The notes under the pieces were generated by a model. It did not search any database, was not told the origin of the DNA, and was given only the letters and a program-made list of their open reading frames with translations. Below, piece after piece: positions 24,558 through 33,854 of a DNA stretch of 57,470 nucleotides. How positions within the stretch are numbered: position 1 is the first letter of the stretch; each line of letters opens with the position of its first letter. A program made the translations under genes and the position numbers. The stretch is from an uncultured Lachnospiraceae bacterium. GTDB taxonomy: Bacteria; Bacillota; Clostridia; Lachnospirales; Lachnospiraceae. The DNA lies in the NCBI GenBank assembly GCA_900318375.1, contig ONKG01000008.1, positions 1 to 57,470 on the forward strand, written 5' to 3'.

Positions 24558-25367
24558 TTACTGAATGCTGTTGACCATTGCCGTCAGTCTCTCGGCGTTC
24601 AGTCCGAAATCTTCATCTCCGCCGAGGCCTTCGGCTACGATGCTGAAATACATATTGTCCACTGTCCAGATGCTCTTTGCTGCATCGCCTTCCCTGTTGC
24701 CGAAGCAGGTCACTTCAATTCCATTGACATCCTGCGTCCAGGTGTTGGCATATTCTGTGTAATCTCCGGATATGTCGCCTTCTTCGGCATAGGTACCCTT
24801 GCGGACTGTCAGGGCACTTGCCGGATATTCCAGACGGGCTTCTGCAATGCCGTGCATGCAGCGGTATGTCTTTTCAAAAAGCTGTCCGAGATCGAGGCCG
24901 GGATCATCTGCGATCACAAAACTGTCGATGCCGGCTCCCTTTGCGGCTTCTTCAGCGCTTTCCACATCGCTCCAGGGATTGCCGACGCCTGTGTTCTCTT
25001 CTGCTGCATCACGCAGCGCTGAAGAAGTGCTTTCTTTTTCATCCGCAGAAGTTGTCGCCGCTTCAGTGTTTTCTTTTTCATCCGCAGAAGCTGTCGCCGC
25101 TTCAGTGCTTTCTGTTTCATCCGCAGAAGTTGTCACCGCTTCAGTGCTTTCTGCTTCATCCGCAGAAGTTGTCGCCGCTTCAGTGCTCTCGGTTTCAGGT
25201 GCGGTATCCTCTGCCTTTGTCTCAGCAGGCGCTGCTTCTTTTTGAGTGCTTTCTGCTGCGGCGGGCTCTTCCTTCTGCGCAGCAGAACCGCCGGAACCAC
25301 ATCCCGCAAGCAATGCTGCGAGCATGACGGCAGCAAGGATCATAGATAAAAAGATTCTCTTTTTCAT
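24558..25367 (-). CDS. Repeat-containing lipoprotein
   Basis: The 269-residue product starts at ATG 25367 (AAGGAG 6 nt upstream); an in-frame ATG at 25385 lies before that site. Signal peptide with lipobox LLAGC (Cys23). Residues about 30-115 are a Glu/Ala/Thr/Ser-rich stalk including four 13-residue repeats. The C-terminal domain (about 125-269) has aromatic and Gly-rich segments (GLDLGQLFEKTYRCMHG, TYAEEGDISGDY) but I do not recognise a family. It is probably a surface-anchored protein on a flexible stalk. Confidence 0.75.
   Translation of the reverse strand: MKKRIFLSMILAAVMLAALLAGCGSGGSAAQKEEPAAAESTQKEAAPAETKAEDTAPETESTEAATTSADEAESTEAVTTSADETESTEAATASADEKENTEAATTSADEKESTSSALRDAAEENTGVGNPWSDVESAEEAAKGAGIDSFVIADDPGLDLGQLFEKTYRCMHGIAEARLEYPASALTVRKGTYAEEGDISGDYTEYANTWTQDVNGIEVTCFGNREGDAAKSIWTVDNMYFSIVAEGLGGDEDFGLNAERLTAMVNSIQ
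25035..25190 (-). repeat. 39-bp coding tandem repeat in the lipoprotein stalk
   Basis: Four copies of ESTEAATTSADEK-type units (13 residues each) with small differences, then a truncated fifth. Confidence 0.9.
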
Positions 25368-25509
25368 TTTTTCTCCTTTTTCCATGTGTTACAACTACAT
25401 TTGGAATGTGATAGACAACAGACCAAAAAACGGGGTCTTCATTGATTGATATATCACATTGTTAGATAAACCACAATGGGATAGGGTTTATTAACATCAA
25501 TATTTCACA

Positions 25510-25563
25510 CTCTTCCACAGCTTACCGGAGCACCTTGTGCGCAGGCATCGTCAACGAGAAATT
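25510..25563 (-). repeat. Dispersed repeat family 1, copy 3
   Basis: Read on the minus strand it runs TTTCTCGTTGACGATGCC, then GCGCACAAGGTGC and GCTGTGGAAGAG. It matches 33206-33259 along its full length and 11962-11999 in the core. In this copy GCAC and GTGC can pair around AAG. Confidence 0.75.
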
Positions 25564-25640
25564 CGTGTTTTGATTTTCGAATAACGAATAATCGTGTAAA
25601 AATTTGTGCATTTATTGTATATGAATGATATAATAATCGG

Positions 25641-25789
25641 AAAGACAGAATAAGACAGCTTTTATCAGCAAAAGTCAAATACGGAAAGACGGTAACACCA
25701 TGACGGAGAGAACGAATACTTTTGTAATCACACAATTCTGACTTTATAAGCACATTCTGCAGGTGAAGATCCTTCGGAATGTGCTTTTT
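25641..25789 (+). ncRNA. Candidate small RNA or leader, about 150 nt
   Basis: An extended -10 (TGATATAAT, 25629-25634) is followed about 150 nt later by a good terminator: AGCACATTC (25749-25757) with GAATGTGCT (25777-25785) and TTTTT. Inside, ATG 25700 opens a 13-codon frame, MTERTNTFVITQF, with four Thr codons, just before the terminator. It could be a free small RNA or an attenuated leader; no amino-acid gene follows. No known riboswitch consensus fits. Confidence 0.45.
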
Positions 25790-25954
25790 GTGTGTGAATG
25801 TGGAGCAGTTTTAAAGGAGCGTATGACAGCTCGATTGCTTCGCGGCGGCGGGCTGCCATGAGGAGGTCTTTTCACCTCTTCAGTAATATTATTCTCGTTC
25901 TTTTAGGGGAGACTTGGAAAGAGCGGGGAGCTTTTCCGGAGAAAGGAGGTTTTT

Positions 25955-27940
25955 ATGAAACTTCGGAAATTTTTGACAGCAATAGCCCTCTGTACCATTC
26001 TGGCTGGCTGCGGTGCGGCCAATTCTGCGTCCGGAGCACCCGCCGGACAGGCTGCAGAGGCGGCAACGGCCGGTAAAGCCAGCGAAGCAACAGCGACCGA
26101 CGAGGCAAGTGAGGTTACAGCAGCCGACCAGGTACCTGAGGAAGCTGCTGCTGAGCCCGTCCGTTTTGATCCGTCCGTGGAGTATACAGCGGAAGACAAG
26201 CCTGTTCTGGATACAGAGCTGGTTTCTGTGACGATCACAAATATTGCAGCAGATGAAGAAGGACTCAGGACGGAATTGCAGATTGAGAATAAGTCAGATA
26301 AGGCATACTCCTATGATTTCTCAAAGATCTGCCTTAACAGCTGTATGGTGTCTTCTTTTGATTACGATCAAGAAGCATTAGGGGAAAATGTAGCCGCCGG
26401 TGAGACAATCAACACATGGTTCAAGATTCCCGCTACACAATTTGACAAATACATGCAGGCAGCTGCCGACAGACTCTGTTTTGCGATTAATGGAACCTCG
26501 GAGGATTACAGTCCTATACAAGACAACGGTGATGAGTCAAGCCGGTTTTCAGAAAAGATCACTCTGTATCCTACCGGAAAAACAGAAGATGCGATTACCT
26601 TAAGCCGTGATATTACAGAGGAGGAGTGTGAGTTTCTCATTGATAATGATGATTTTTCTTTCGGTCTGATCAAAACGGTCTCGACGGAAGGTGACGAGAA
26701 GTCCGAAGTGGTTGGTTTCTATGTTGAGAATCATACGGATCATGATATTTACGGGAATATGCAGGATATCTATGTCAATGATACTCCTGTAAAAATACCG
26801 GTCAGCAATCCGGAAGGTGTAAGTGGAGTGCCAACCGAAATGGATGCATTTATTCCTTTTAATTTGTACGCAGGAACGAAAACAAGAACAGCCATGATCA
26901 CGAAGAAGATCTTTGACTACAATGATTTCGGATTTGTCAAAGACCTGGCCTTCAAACTGACTGTTATGAATGATGATGGTACTGAACTGGAATCCAAAGA
27001 TGTGGAATACCACTTTGAGGGAACAGAACAGGCAGAAGCTGAGGGCGCTGATGAACAGGAAGCGGCAGAGAGCAATTATGTCAATGAGCCTCAGGTTCTG
27101 GTCGATTCGGACATGTACAGCCTTACAGTGACCGGATACCGTCAGAACAAACGCGGCTTTACGGTCCTGTGCGAGATCATGAATAAGGCGGAAAAAGCAT
27201 ATCACTACACTCTGAGCAGGAATGGATCGATTTTGAATCAGTTCTATATCAGAGATGATTTTGGAGCGGGTATGAATTTTGGAGAGTCCGTTGATGTCGA
27301 AGCCGGAGAAACATCTTCCTGCGAACTGACGATCCCTGCTGCTGCCCTGGAAAACTATGAAATTGAGGTGGTGGACAGAGCATCTTTTTCAATCAGCGGC
27401 GGTTCAGTAGACGATATGAATGCGGCGTCTGCAGCCCATAGTGAAGGCAATTTTGATTATGAAGACAAAGACGAGAGACTGGAAGTCAAAACTGTCACTG
27501 TCTATCCTACGGGAAAGACAGAAGAAGAGATCAATGACGCTGTTTCTGTAAAAGAAGAGGACTGTGCTGCTTTTGTCAGCACGGACAATTTTGTTCTGGG
27601 GATCACAAAAAAGATCAACAGGAATAATACCGATGGCGTTATAATGACATATTTTGAGAATAAGACAGATCAGGAACTGTTTTTGCAGCTGGATGAAATA
27701 TCTGTCAATGGTACACAGCTGATCTCGGAGTTCGAGGGCAGCAGCGATACTAAAAAGGAGACTCTCGAGCTCCCTCCGCTGACAAAAGGATTTATGCCGC
27801 TGATAAGTCCTGCTCTCCTGGAGAAGCAGGAAATTACGGAAGACATTTCCAAATTGGAGTGCACTGTTTATCACAAGGAGCACCCTGCGCAGGGAAACCA
27901 GTTTGCCTACTATTCGGAAACAATCTCTTGTGATTTCTGA
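25955..27940 (+). CDS. Large lipoprotein with internal domain duplication
   Basis: The 661-residue protein starts after GGAGAAAGGAGG. Lipobox LAGC (Cys19) is followed by an Ala/Thr/Glu stalk (about 20-75). Two halves look duplicated: about 85-365 and 395-661 share an order of blocks, for example VTITNIAADEEGL against LTVTGYRQNKRGF, IENKSDKAYSYDFS against IMNKAEKAYHYTLS, LYPTGKTED against VYPTGKTEEE, and FYVENHTDHDIY against TYFENKTDQELF. The fold looks beta-rich. I do not recognise a family; an outer-surface role is inferred from the lipobox. Confidence 0.75.
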   Translation: MKLRKFLTAIALCTILAGCGAANSASGAPAGQAAEAATAGKASEATATDEASEVTAADQVPEEAAAEPVRFDPSVEYTAEDKPVLDTELVSVTITNIAADEEGLRTELQIENKSDKAYSYDFSKICLNSCMVSSFDYDQEALGENVAAGETINTWFKIPATQFDKYMQAAADRLCFAINGTSEDYSPIQDNGDESSRFSEKITLYPTGKTEDAITLSRDITEEECEFLIDNDDFSFGLIKTVSTEGDEKSEVVGFYVENHTDHDIYGNMQDIYVNDTPVKIPVSNPEGVSGVPTEMDAFIPFNLYAGTKTRTAMITKKIFDYNDFGFVKDLAFKLTVMNDDGTELESKDVEYHFEGTEQAEAEGADEQEAAESNYVNEPQVLVDSDMYSLTVTGYRQNKRGFTVLCEIMNKAEKAYHYTLSRNGSILNQFYIRDDFGAGMNFGESVDVEAGETSSCELTIPAAALENYEIEVVDRASFSISGGSVDDMNAASAAHSEGNFDYEDKDERLEVKTVTVYPTGKTEEEINDAVSVKEEDCAAFVSTDNFVLGITKKINRNNTDGVIMTYFENKTDQELFLQLDEISVNGTQLISEFEGSSDTKKETLELPPLTKGFMPLISPALLEKQEITEDISKLECTVYHKEHPAQGNQFAYYSETISCDF

Positions 27941-28114
27941 TCCGGAATCATACACCGGCTCGCCGGTAACCGCAGTGGCGAACCTCTTTCCGGCCTTTCT
28001 CATTGCCTGCTTACTTGCGGGCGGCAGATTGGAAAGCGTCCGGGATACCGTCAGGTGCGGTAAGCGAGTCTTAAGCAGAAAAACAGCCATTATGCTATAG
28101 ATGGCAGGATATAC

Positions 28115-28218
28115 CCCGGAGCGGCGAAAAAGCTCCGGGGACGGTTTTGAGTCACGAGGGACGGTTCTGCCCGACTCATTGCGCGCAATGAGTCAGGCAG
28201 AACCGTCCCTCGTGACTC
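28115..28218. repeat. Two adjacent palindromes, including a 70-bp near-perfect one
   Basis: A small stem, CCCCGGAGC with GCTCCGGGG (28115-28141), is followed by a 70-bp palindrome centred at 28183/28184. Arms 28149-28183 and 28184-28218 differ at one position and contain GGGACGGTTCTG and CAGAACCGTCCC. It belongs to the GGGACGGT repeat group also seen near 43376, 44861 and 47124. It has no T-run and may be a mobile or REP-like unit. The rest of 27941-28472 shows no gene. Confidence 0.85.
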
Positions 28219-28472
28219 ATGTACTGCGGCGAGAAAAAGAAATAGGAAAAAATCGTTGCTTTTTTTGTGAGAGATGGAATTGCAGTGCTGTTTCGTGGTA
28301 CAATTATTCATTAGTACTCTTATGTACATAAGCGTGGAAATAAATGGGAAAAAGTGAACCAAATCCGTTTAAAACATTATATTTTCTGTAGAAGAAAGCT
28401 CTGGGAAAAGCATGATCCCGGGAGGATCGGGCTTTGCAGGAAAGAGCCGGATTGGACAGAGAGGAAATATAC

Positions 28473-30767
28473 GTGAAAAAAATAAAGAACTTTGTTATAG
28501 GCGGAATTGAGAACAAGATTTTCAATCTGGTACTGGTGACTACGATCCTGATTGTGGCAGTCTATACTTTTGTGATCTATCATCAGTCGAATCGTCTGAG
28601 CACGCTGGTGAGCGAGACCAATGACAAGCAGAAGCAGTCGATCATGGAAATCTCTGACGGTACCATGGAAAGCGTTGTAAATGCCTATCTTGTCAATGAT
28701 ACACAGCTGAAGGCGAATGTCGCGGAAGAGGTTTTCCAGGATATGAAGTCCAATGTGACGATGCTGGGGGATTATGCCGGGGCTCTTTTCGAGCATCCGG
28801 AGAATGTAACTCCCGGGGAAGCTGCGCGTCCGAATCCTTCCATGGATGGGAAAACGTCCGTTCAGCTTTTATCAGATGCCGGCGTTGACTTAAGTGACCC
28901 GGATATTTCCGGACGTGTTGGTCTGATTGCGAATATGTCCGATATGATGAGGAGCATGTTTGATAACACGCAGCTGGATTCCTGCTTTATCGGGCTTCCC
29001 GAGGGCGTATTTCTGATTGCGGAAGATCGGGCAGGTGCCAAATTTGATGAGAATGGTGAGATCAAGACCATACCGGTGACGCAAAGACCCTGGTATACAG
29101 GGGCTGCGGAGACAGGAAAGCTGTATTTTACCGATGTGGAAGTGGATGCCTTTAACGGCAGCATCGGAATTGTCTGCTCGGTTCCGGTATATCAGGACGG
29201 AAAGCTTGTCGCCGTTGTGGGAGCGGATCTGTTTCTGAACTCTCTTCAGGAGTATGTGGAAGCGTCGGATGAATACGGCGGCTTTGTATGCATTGTCAAT
29301 GAGCAGGGACATGTGATTTTTTCTCCGAGAAAAGAAGGTACTTTTCAGGTACGTCTTTCCTCTGAGGGCAAGGATCTTCGCGAGTCCGACAATACAGATC
29401 TGGCTTCTTTTGTCAAAGATTCGATGCAGAAACCGACGGATGTACGTCTGATCGAAGAAGACGGTACCCTTTATTATATGTCGGGAGCGCCTCTGCCGAC
29501 GATCGGCTGGACAGTGATCACGGCAGCCAGCTATGAGAGAGTGATGAGTCCTACTGTCATGATGGAGGAAAAATATGATTCCATCCTGGATGAAGCGGTC
29601 AGGACCTATGATGAAGAAAACGCGGGCGCCAGGAGGACGATCCTGATTCTTCTTCTGGTGGTATTTATTCTCTCGACCGCGAGCGCATTGATCCTTTCAA
29701 AAAGAATTGTAAAGCCGCTCAATACAATCTCGAAAAACGTGGAGAGATTAAGTGTGTCACATGATCAGTTCCGCATGGAGGATGTATATCGGACCGGTGA
29801 TGAAATCGAAGTTCTGGCGGAAAAATTTGCCAGCCTGTCATCCAGAGCTGTCCACTATGTGGACCAGATCAAGAGAGTTACAGCGGAAAAAGAGAGAATC
29901 AATTCGGAACTGGAGATGGCAAACGCCATTCAGGTCAGTCAGCTGCCCCACCTGTTCCCGGCATTTCCGGACAGGAAGGAGTTTGATATTTATGCCTCGA
30001 TGACACCTGCCAAAGAGGTCGGCGGAGATTTCTATGATTTCTTCCTCGTTGACAATGACCATATCGCTCTTGTTATGGCGGACGTCTCCGGAAAAGGTGT
30101 TCCGGCTGCCCTCTTTATGATGGTTTCCAAACTTCTGATCCGCAGCCGTGTCCAGAGCGGGGAGAGCCCCGGTCTGGCTTTGAGGAACGTAAACAACCAG
30201 CTCATTGAAGGAAATGAGATTGAATTTTTTGTTACGGTATGGCTTGCTGTCATTGAGATTTCGACAGGTAAGGGCGTGGAAGTCAATGCAGGACATGAAC
30301 ATCCTGTGCTCCGCCGTTCCGATGGGGACTTTGAGCTTATTAAATATCGTCACTCACTGGCAGTGGCGGCAATGGAAGATATTTCCTTCAGAGAGAGAGA
30401 GTTTCAGCTGTATCCGGGCGATACCGTCTTTGTCTATACGGACGGCGTGGCGGAAGCTGCCAATTCCCGAAATGAGCTTTACGGTACAGAACGTATGCTG
30501 TCAATCCTGAATTCAAAGCCGTGTGAAAATCCCGAGCAGGTCTTACGCAACGTAATGCATGGTATTAATGACTTTGTGGACGGGGCGGAGCAGTTCGACG
30601 ATATTACCATGTTGTGCTTCAGGTATTCGGGGCCCGATAAGACAGAAGAAATCAGTGACCATGCGGAAGCAGCGGAAACAGTGGATGCAGTGGAAGTAGT
30701 TTCAGGTAAAATCTCGTCTGCTGATGAGACTTTATCCGGAAAAGGCTCGACAGATACAGAATCATAA
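28473..30767 (+). CDS. Cache-HAMP-PP2C (SpoIIE/RsbU-type) membrane phosphatase
   Basis: Start GTG 28473 follows AGAGAGG at 8 nt; a TTG 13 codons earlier has no such site. The 764-residue product has TM1 (about 14-35), a Cache-type sensor (about 50-365, with RPWYTGAAETGKLYFTDV and VVGADLFL), TM2 (about 388-408), HAMP (about 408-465), a short coiled coil with EMANAIQVSQLPHLFP, then a SpoIIE/PP2C phosphatase domain (about 515-735; GGDFYDFF, MADVSGKGVPAALFM, VYTDGVAEAAN, DDITMLCFRY). The acidic metal-binding residues are present. Such proteins dephosphorylate anti-anti-sigma factors; no partner lies nearby. Confidence 0.88.
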   Translation: MKKIKNFVIGGIENKIFNLVLVTTILIVAVYTFVIYHQSNRLSTLVSETNDKQKQSIMEISDGTMESVVNAYLVNDTQLKANVAEEVFQDMKSNVTMLGDYAGALFEHPENVTPGEAARPNPSMDGKTSVQLLSDAGVDLSDPDISGRVGLIANMSDMMRSMFDNTQLDSCFIGLPEGVFLIAEDRAGAKFDENGEIKTIPVTQRPWYTGAAETGKLYFTDVEVDAFNGSIGIVCSVPVYQDGKLVAVVGADLFLNSLQEYVEASDEYGGFVCIVNEQGHVIFSPRKEGTFQVRLSSEGKDLRESDNTDLASFVKDSMQKPTDVRLIEEDGTLYYMSGAPLPTIGWTVITAASYERVMSPTVMMEEKYDSILDEAVRTYDEENAGARRTILILLLVVFILSTASALILSKRIVKPLNTISKNVERLSVSHDQFRMEDVYRTGDEIEVLAEKFASLSSRAVHYVDQIKRVTAEKERINSELEMANAIQVSQLPHLFPAFPDRKEFDIYASMTPAKEVGGDFYDFFLVDNDHIALVMADVSGKGVPAALFMMVSKLLIRSRVQSGESPGLALRNVNNQLIEGNEIEFFVTVWLAVIEISTGKGVEVNAGHEHPVLRRSDGDFELIKYRHSLAVAAMEDISFREREFQLYPGDTVFVYTDGVAEAANSRNELYGTERMLSILNSKPCENPEQVLRNVMHGINDFVDGAEQFDDITMLCFRYSGPDKTEEISDHAEAAETVDAVEVVSGKISSADETLSGKGSTDTES

Positions 30768-30890
30768 GAGTCGTGTGCAGAAACAGAATGTTTAGAAATA
30801 GGGTAATAAAAACAACGAATTCGGAACTCTAATATTCGTACATGCAGCCAAGGCATTCTGTTTCAAATATGGATGAACATGGATGAAAAA

Positions 30891-30935
30891 ATACCCGCTC
30901 AGCATCCTCCGGTGAGGATTTTGAGCGGGTATTTT
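30891..30935. terminator. Strong terminator after the phosphatase gene
   Basis: ATACCCGCTCA (30891-30901) pairs with TGAGCGGGTAT (30922-30932), enclosing a second hairpin ATCCTC/GAGGAT, then TTTT. A-rich sequence on the other side allows use in both directions. Confidence 0.85.
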
Positions 30936-30941
30936 CATTTG

Positions 30942-31200
30942 AATGTTCAGCCTGCACTGAACAGGCGGGAGTCGATAAGCATTCGGAACTTCAGCATGCT
31001 CCGACGAAGCGGGAACCGATAAACCTTCGGAACTTCAGCCTGCTGCGGCGAGTCGGGTGCAGAAAGGATCCGGAACTTCAGCCTGCTGCGACGAGTCGGG
31101 TGCAGAAAGGATCCGGAACTTCAGCCTGCTGCGACGAGTCGGGCGCAGAAAGGATCCGGAACTTCAGCCTGCTGCGGCGAGTCGGGCGCCATAAGGATCA
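30942..31200 (+). repeat. 43-bp tandem array abutting the dehydrogenase stop codon
   Basis: About six copies: two diverged (from about 30942 and 30985), then three near-identical 43-bp copies (from about 31029, 31072 and 31115) and a last one from about 31158 that ends on the stop codon (31198-31200) of the minus-strand dehydrogenase. The unit begins GGAACTTCAGCCTGCTGCGA. No gene is seen here. Confidence 0.85.
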
Positions 31201-32151
31201 GCTCACGACATTGATGGGTTTTCCGTCAAAGAATCCGCGGATATCATCTGCGATGACGCCGACTAGACGCTGGCGGGTTTCGAGTCCTTTCCATCCCATG
31301 TGCGGTGTGATGATCACATTGTCCAGAGTATAGAGCGGATTGTCGGCAGCGGGCGGCTCTGTCTCCTGAACATCCAGGCCGGCGCCGGCGATCTTCTTGT
31401 CGGAGAGCGCGCGGATCAGAGCGGGCTCATCGATCAGGGCGCCTCTGGAGGTATTGATCAAGAATGCGGAGGGCTTCATGAGGGCAAGGGTGTCTTCATT
31501 GATTAAGTGACGTGTCTTATCGTTCAGAGGGCAGTGGAGTGAGATAAAGTCACTGTTTTTGAGGAGTGTGTCCAGAGTGACGAAGGAGAGATTGTCTTCA
31601 TCGGGTCTTGCAGTCCTGGTATAGCACAGGACCTTCATATCCAGCGCCTGTGCAACGCGGATCACCTGGCGTCCGATATTTCCGTATCCGACAACGCCCA
31701 GCGTTTTTCCGTTCAGTTCCACATGAGGCACCTTCAGATGCTCTGTGAAATTACTGCGGTCGCCTCTGCCCAGCATCTTTATCTGGGTCTGCATTGTGGA
31801 CGAGAGGTTCAGCATCATCATGATAGCAGTGTGTGCCACTCTGTGGGAGCTGTAAGCGGGCACATTGCAGACACTGATTCCTTTTTTCACCGCCGCATCG
31901 ATCGCAATATTATTATAGCCTGTTCCCGCTTCACAGATCAGCCTGACACTGTCAGGAAACTTCTCGATCATCTCCGCCGGTACCGGAAGTTCTTTTGTCA
32001 CAACGACACAGGCACCCTGGATCCGATCGATGATCTCTTCCGCTGAGCTGTCCTCATATACAATCGTCTCCGGAGACAGAATGCTGAAGTCCAGCAGTCC
32101 GTCATAATTCATTTTTGCCGCGTTCAAAACGACTACTTTCTGATTGCTCAC
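31198..32151 (-). CDS. D-2-hydroxyacid dehydrogenase
   Basis: The 317-residue protein has the D-isomer-specific dehydrogenase layout: catalytic domain halves at the two ends and a central NAD-binding Rossmann fold with VVGYGNIGRQ (GxGxxG). Catalytic residues are visible: Arg in INTSRGALID, Glu in LDVQETEPP and His in IITPHMGW. Sequence style is close to glycerate dehydrogenase/hydroxypyruvate reductase. The substrate cannot be fixed from sequence. It is transcribed alone toward the phosphatase gene. Confidence 0.85.
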   Translation of the reverse strand: MSNQKVVVLNAAKMNYDGLLDFSILSPETIVYEDSSAEEIIDRIQGACVVVTKELPVPAEMIEKFPDSVRLICEAGTGYNNIAIDAAVKKGISVCNVPAYSSHRVAHTAIMMMLNLSSTMQTQIKMLGRGDRSNFTEHLKVPHVELNGKTLGVVGYGNIGRQVIRVAQALDMKVLCYTRTARPDEDNLSFVTLDTLLKNSDFISLHCPLNDKTRHLINEDTLALMKPSAFLINTSRGALIDEPALIRALSDKKIAGAGLDVQETEPPAADNPLYTLDNVIITPHMGWKGLETRQRLVGVIADDIRGFFDGKPINVVS

Positions 32152-32484
32152 AGGTTCCTCCTTTGCGTTTGCACTGACGATTTTTCATATTTTATTTTAC
32201 TACGCTGAGGATTTCGATGGCAATGAAAAGTCTGTGGATATCGCGTGCGATTTACCGGACAGATACGTATATTCTCCCGACGGGAAAGTATTGCGGCGGT
32301 ATATGCAGCTGCCGGGTACATTCTTTTCAGGGGTGTATAACAGCTGTTTGTTTATACCGGATGATTTCCATAGGGACTGCAGGAAATATCCGGCGGAAAT
32401 GCCCGGTAAAAATATGTCACGGCTTCTTATGTTGACGGTATTGGGTTACAACTATAAAATAGGAAACTGTAACAGAAAGTATGA

Positions 32485-32650
32485 ATAAACAGCGAGTCAA
32501 GCGGCTGCAAATGCCGAGCCGGCTCGAGCATTTGCGGGTACTGGCCCATGGCCGCAAGTATAATAAACAGCGAGTCAGGCGGCCGCGGCGCGGAGCAGTG
32601 CGTAGTATATTCATATTAGTCTGTGGGTGCAGGAACATGGCCGCAAGTAT
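32485..32650 (+). repeat. Dispersed hairpin repeat family 2 with partial tandem duplication
   Basis: ATAAACAGCGAGTCAAGCGGC (32485-32505) recurs at about 32563-32583, and CATGGCCGCAAGTATA occurs at about 32547 and 32635. The first copy includes a palindrome, GCAAATGCCGAGCC (32507-32520) with GGCTCGAGCATTTGC (32521-32535). The same element, with compensated stem changes, is at 39821-39863. The rest of 32152-32665 has no gene. Confidence 0.8.
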
Positions 32651-32665
32651 AGGAGAAATGCTAAG

Positions 32666-33187
32666 ATGAAAAAAATACTGATTGTCATTGATATGCAGAA
32701 CGACTTTATCGACGGTGCGCTGGGAACAGCGGAAGCACAGGCAATCGTGGAGGCGGTGAAGGAGAAGATCCGGTCTTATCCTGCGGAGAATGTGATCGCC
32801 ACAATGGATACTCATTATGAAGACTATATGCAGACGCAGGAGGGAAAATATCTCCCTGTACCGCACTGTATCAGGGGAACAAAAGGCTGGGAGATCCGTT
32901 CCGACATTGCCGGTCTTCTGGAAGGCGCTGAAATCTATGAGAAACCCACATTCGGAAGTATGCGGCTTGCACAGGATATGAAGGCTCTTGCGGACAAGGA
33001 GGAAGTTGAATTCGAAATCGTCGGTCTCTGTACGGATATCTGTGTGGTATCCAATGCCCTGCTTCTGAAAGCGGCTATGCCCGAGGTGAAAATTTCCGTG
33101 GACGCATCCTGCTGTGCCGGTGTTACACCCGCAAAGCATGAGGCGGCACTTGAGACAATGCGCTCCTGCCAGATTCAGGTTTTCTGA
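32666..33187 (+). CDS. Isochorismatase-family hydrolase, nicotinamidase-like
   Basis: The 173-residue protein starts at ATG 32666 (AGGAG 10 nt upstream). The triad of the family is visible: Asp9 in VIDMQNDF, Lys93 in EKPTFGS and a Cys in GLCTDICV (Cys126 in the usual position). DTHYEDY (Asp48, His50) and PVPHC (His67) fit the metal site of nicotinamidases (PncA), so conversion of nicotinamide to nicotinate is the best guess. It sits right after the family-2 repeats, one of which supplies sequence up to its ribosome site. Confidence 0.8.
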   Translation: MKKILIVIDMQNDFIDGALGTAEAQAIVEAVKEKIRSYPAENVIATMDTHYEDYMQTQEGKYLPVPHCIRGTKGWEIRSDIAGLLEGAEIYEKPTFGSMRLAQDMKALADKEEVEFEIVGLCTDICVVSNALLLKAAMPEVKISVDASCCAGVTPAKHEAALETMRSCQIQVF

Positions 33188-33205
33188 TTCCCTGCAGAGC
33201 AGAAA

Positions 33206-33259
33206 TATTTCTCGTTGACGATGCCTGCGCAAAAAGTGTTTCGGCATGCTGTGGAAGAA
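33206..33259 (+). repeat. Dispersed repeat family 1, copy 2
   Basis: It lies 19 bp after the nicotinamidase-like stop and matches 25510-25563 (opposite strand) over about 54 bp and 11962-11999 over about 38 bp. Confidence 0.75.
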
Positions 33260-33318
33260 TGAAAACCAAAGGAAAACAGAAAAGAAGGAAAAAAGAAGGA
33301 GAAAGAGGAGAAAAGAAC

Positions 33319-33807
33319 ATGAAAAGATTTATTCTGAAGAGGACTGTGCTGTTTATCATGGCTGCAGTCATGATCGCTGCGCTCGCAGCCTGCGGCAGGA
33401 AAGAGGATAGTAAGGAGCCGCTTGCCCTTATCGATGCCAGGGCTGACGGCAGTATCGTTTCCAATTATGATAAGACTGATATTGGCACCGGAGGCGGATC
33501 CGGGTTTACGATCGAAGAAGGAGAGTATCTTGTAATTGAAACGGCGCTCACAGAGGGAAAGGTTCATGTCAGAGTAACACATGACGATTCCGACATCGAC
33601 AAAGTCCCTGTGGCGGATACAGACACTGCCGCAGTCATTGATTATGTGTTCGAGGGGAGCGGAACCACGGAGTATATGGAAATCGAGCCCGGAAATTATA
33701 TGTTTGATGTGACTGTCGAGGAAAAGGCAACAGGGACCATCACCGCATCAAAGAAGCCTTTTTCCGATGACTCCGCATCGGCAGGTGAAACAGTTTCCGC
33801 GCAGTAA
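33319..33807 (+). CDS. Small lipoprotein of unknown function
   Basis: The 162-residue product starts at ATG 33319 after GAGGAG; an upstream in-frame ATG at 33259 would add a Lys/Arg/Glu-rich run and lies before that site. Signal peptide with lipobox ALAAC (Cys27). The mature part is acidic with beta-type segments (GFTIEEGEYLVIETALTEGK, YMEIEPGNYMFDVTVEEKA), resembling small extracellular beta-sandwich proteins, but no family is recognised. Confidence 0.7.
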   Translation: MKRFILKRTVLFIMAAVMIAALAACGRKEDSKEPLALIDARADGSIVSNYDKTDIGTGGGSGFTIEEGEYLVIETALTEGKVHVRVTHDDSDIDKVPVADTDTAAVIDYVFEGSGTTEYMEIEPGNYMFDVTVEEKATGTITASKKPFSDDSASAGETVSAQ

Positions 33808-33854
33808 AGCAGGCACATAATGGAAAAATATCAGAGTATCAAAAAGCAGACCGG

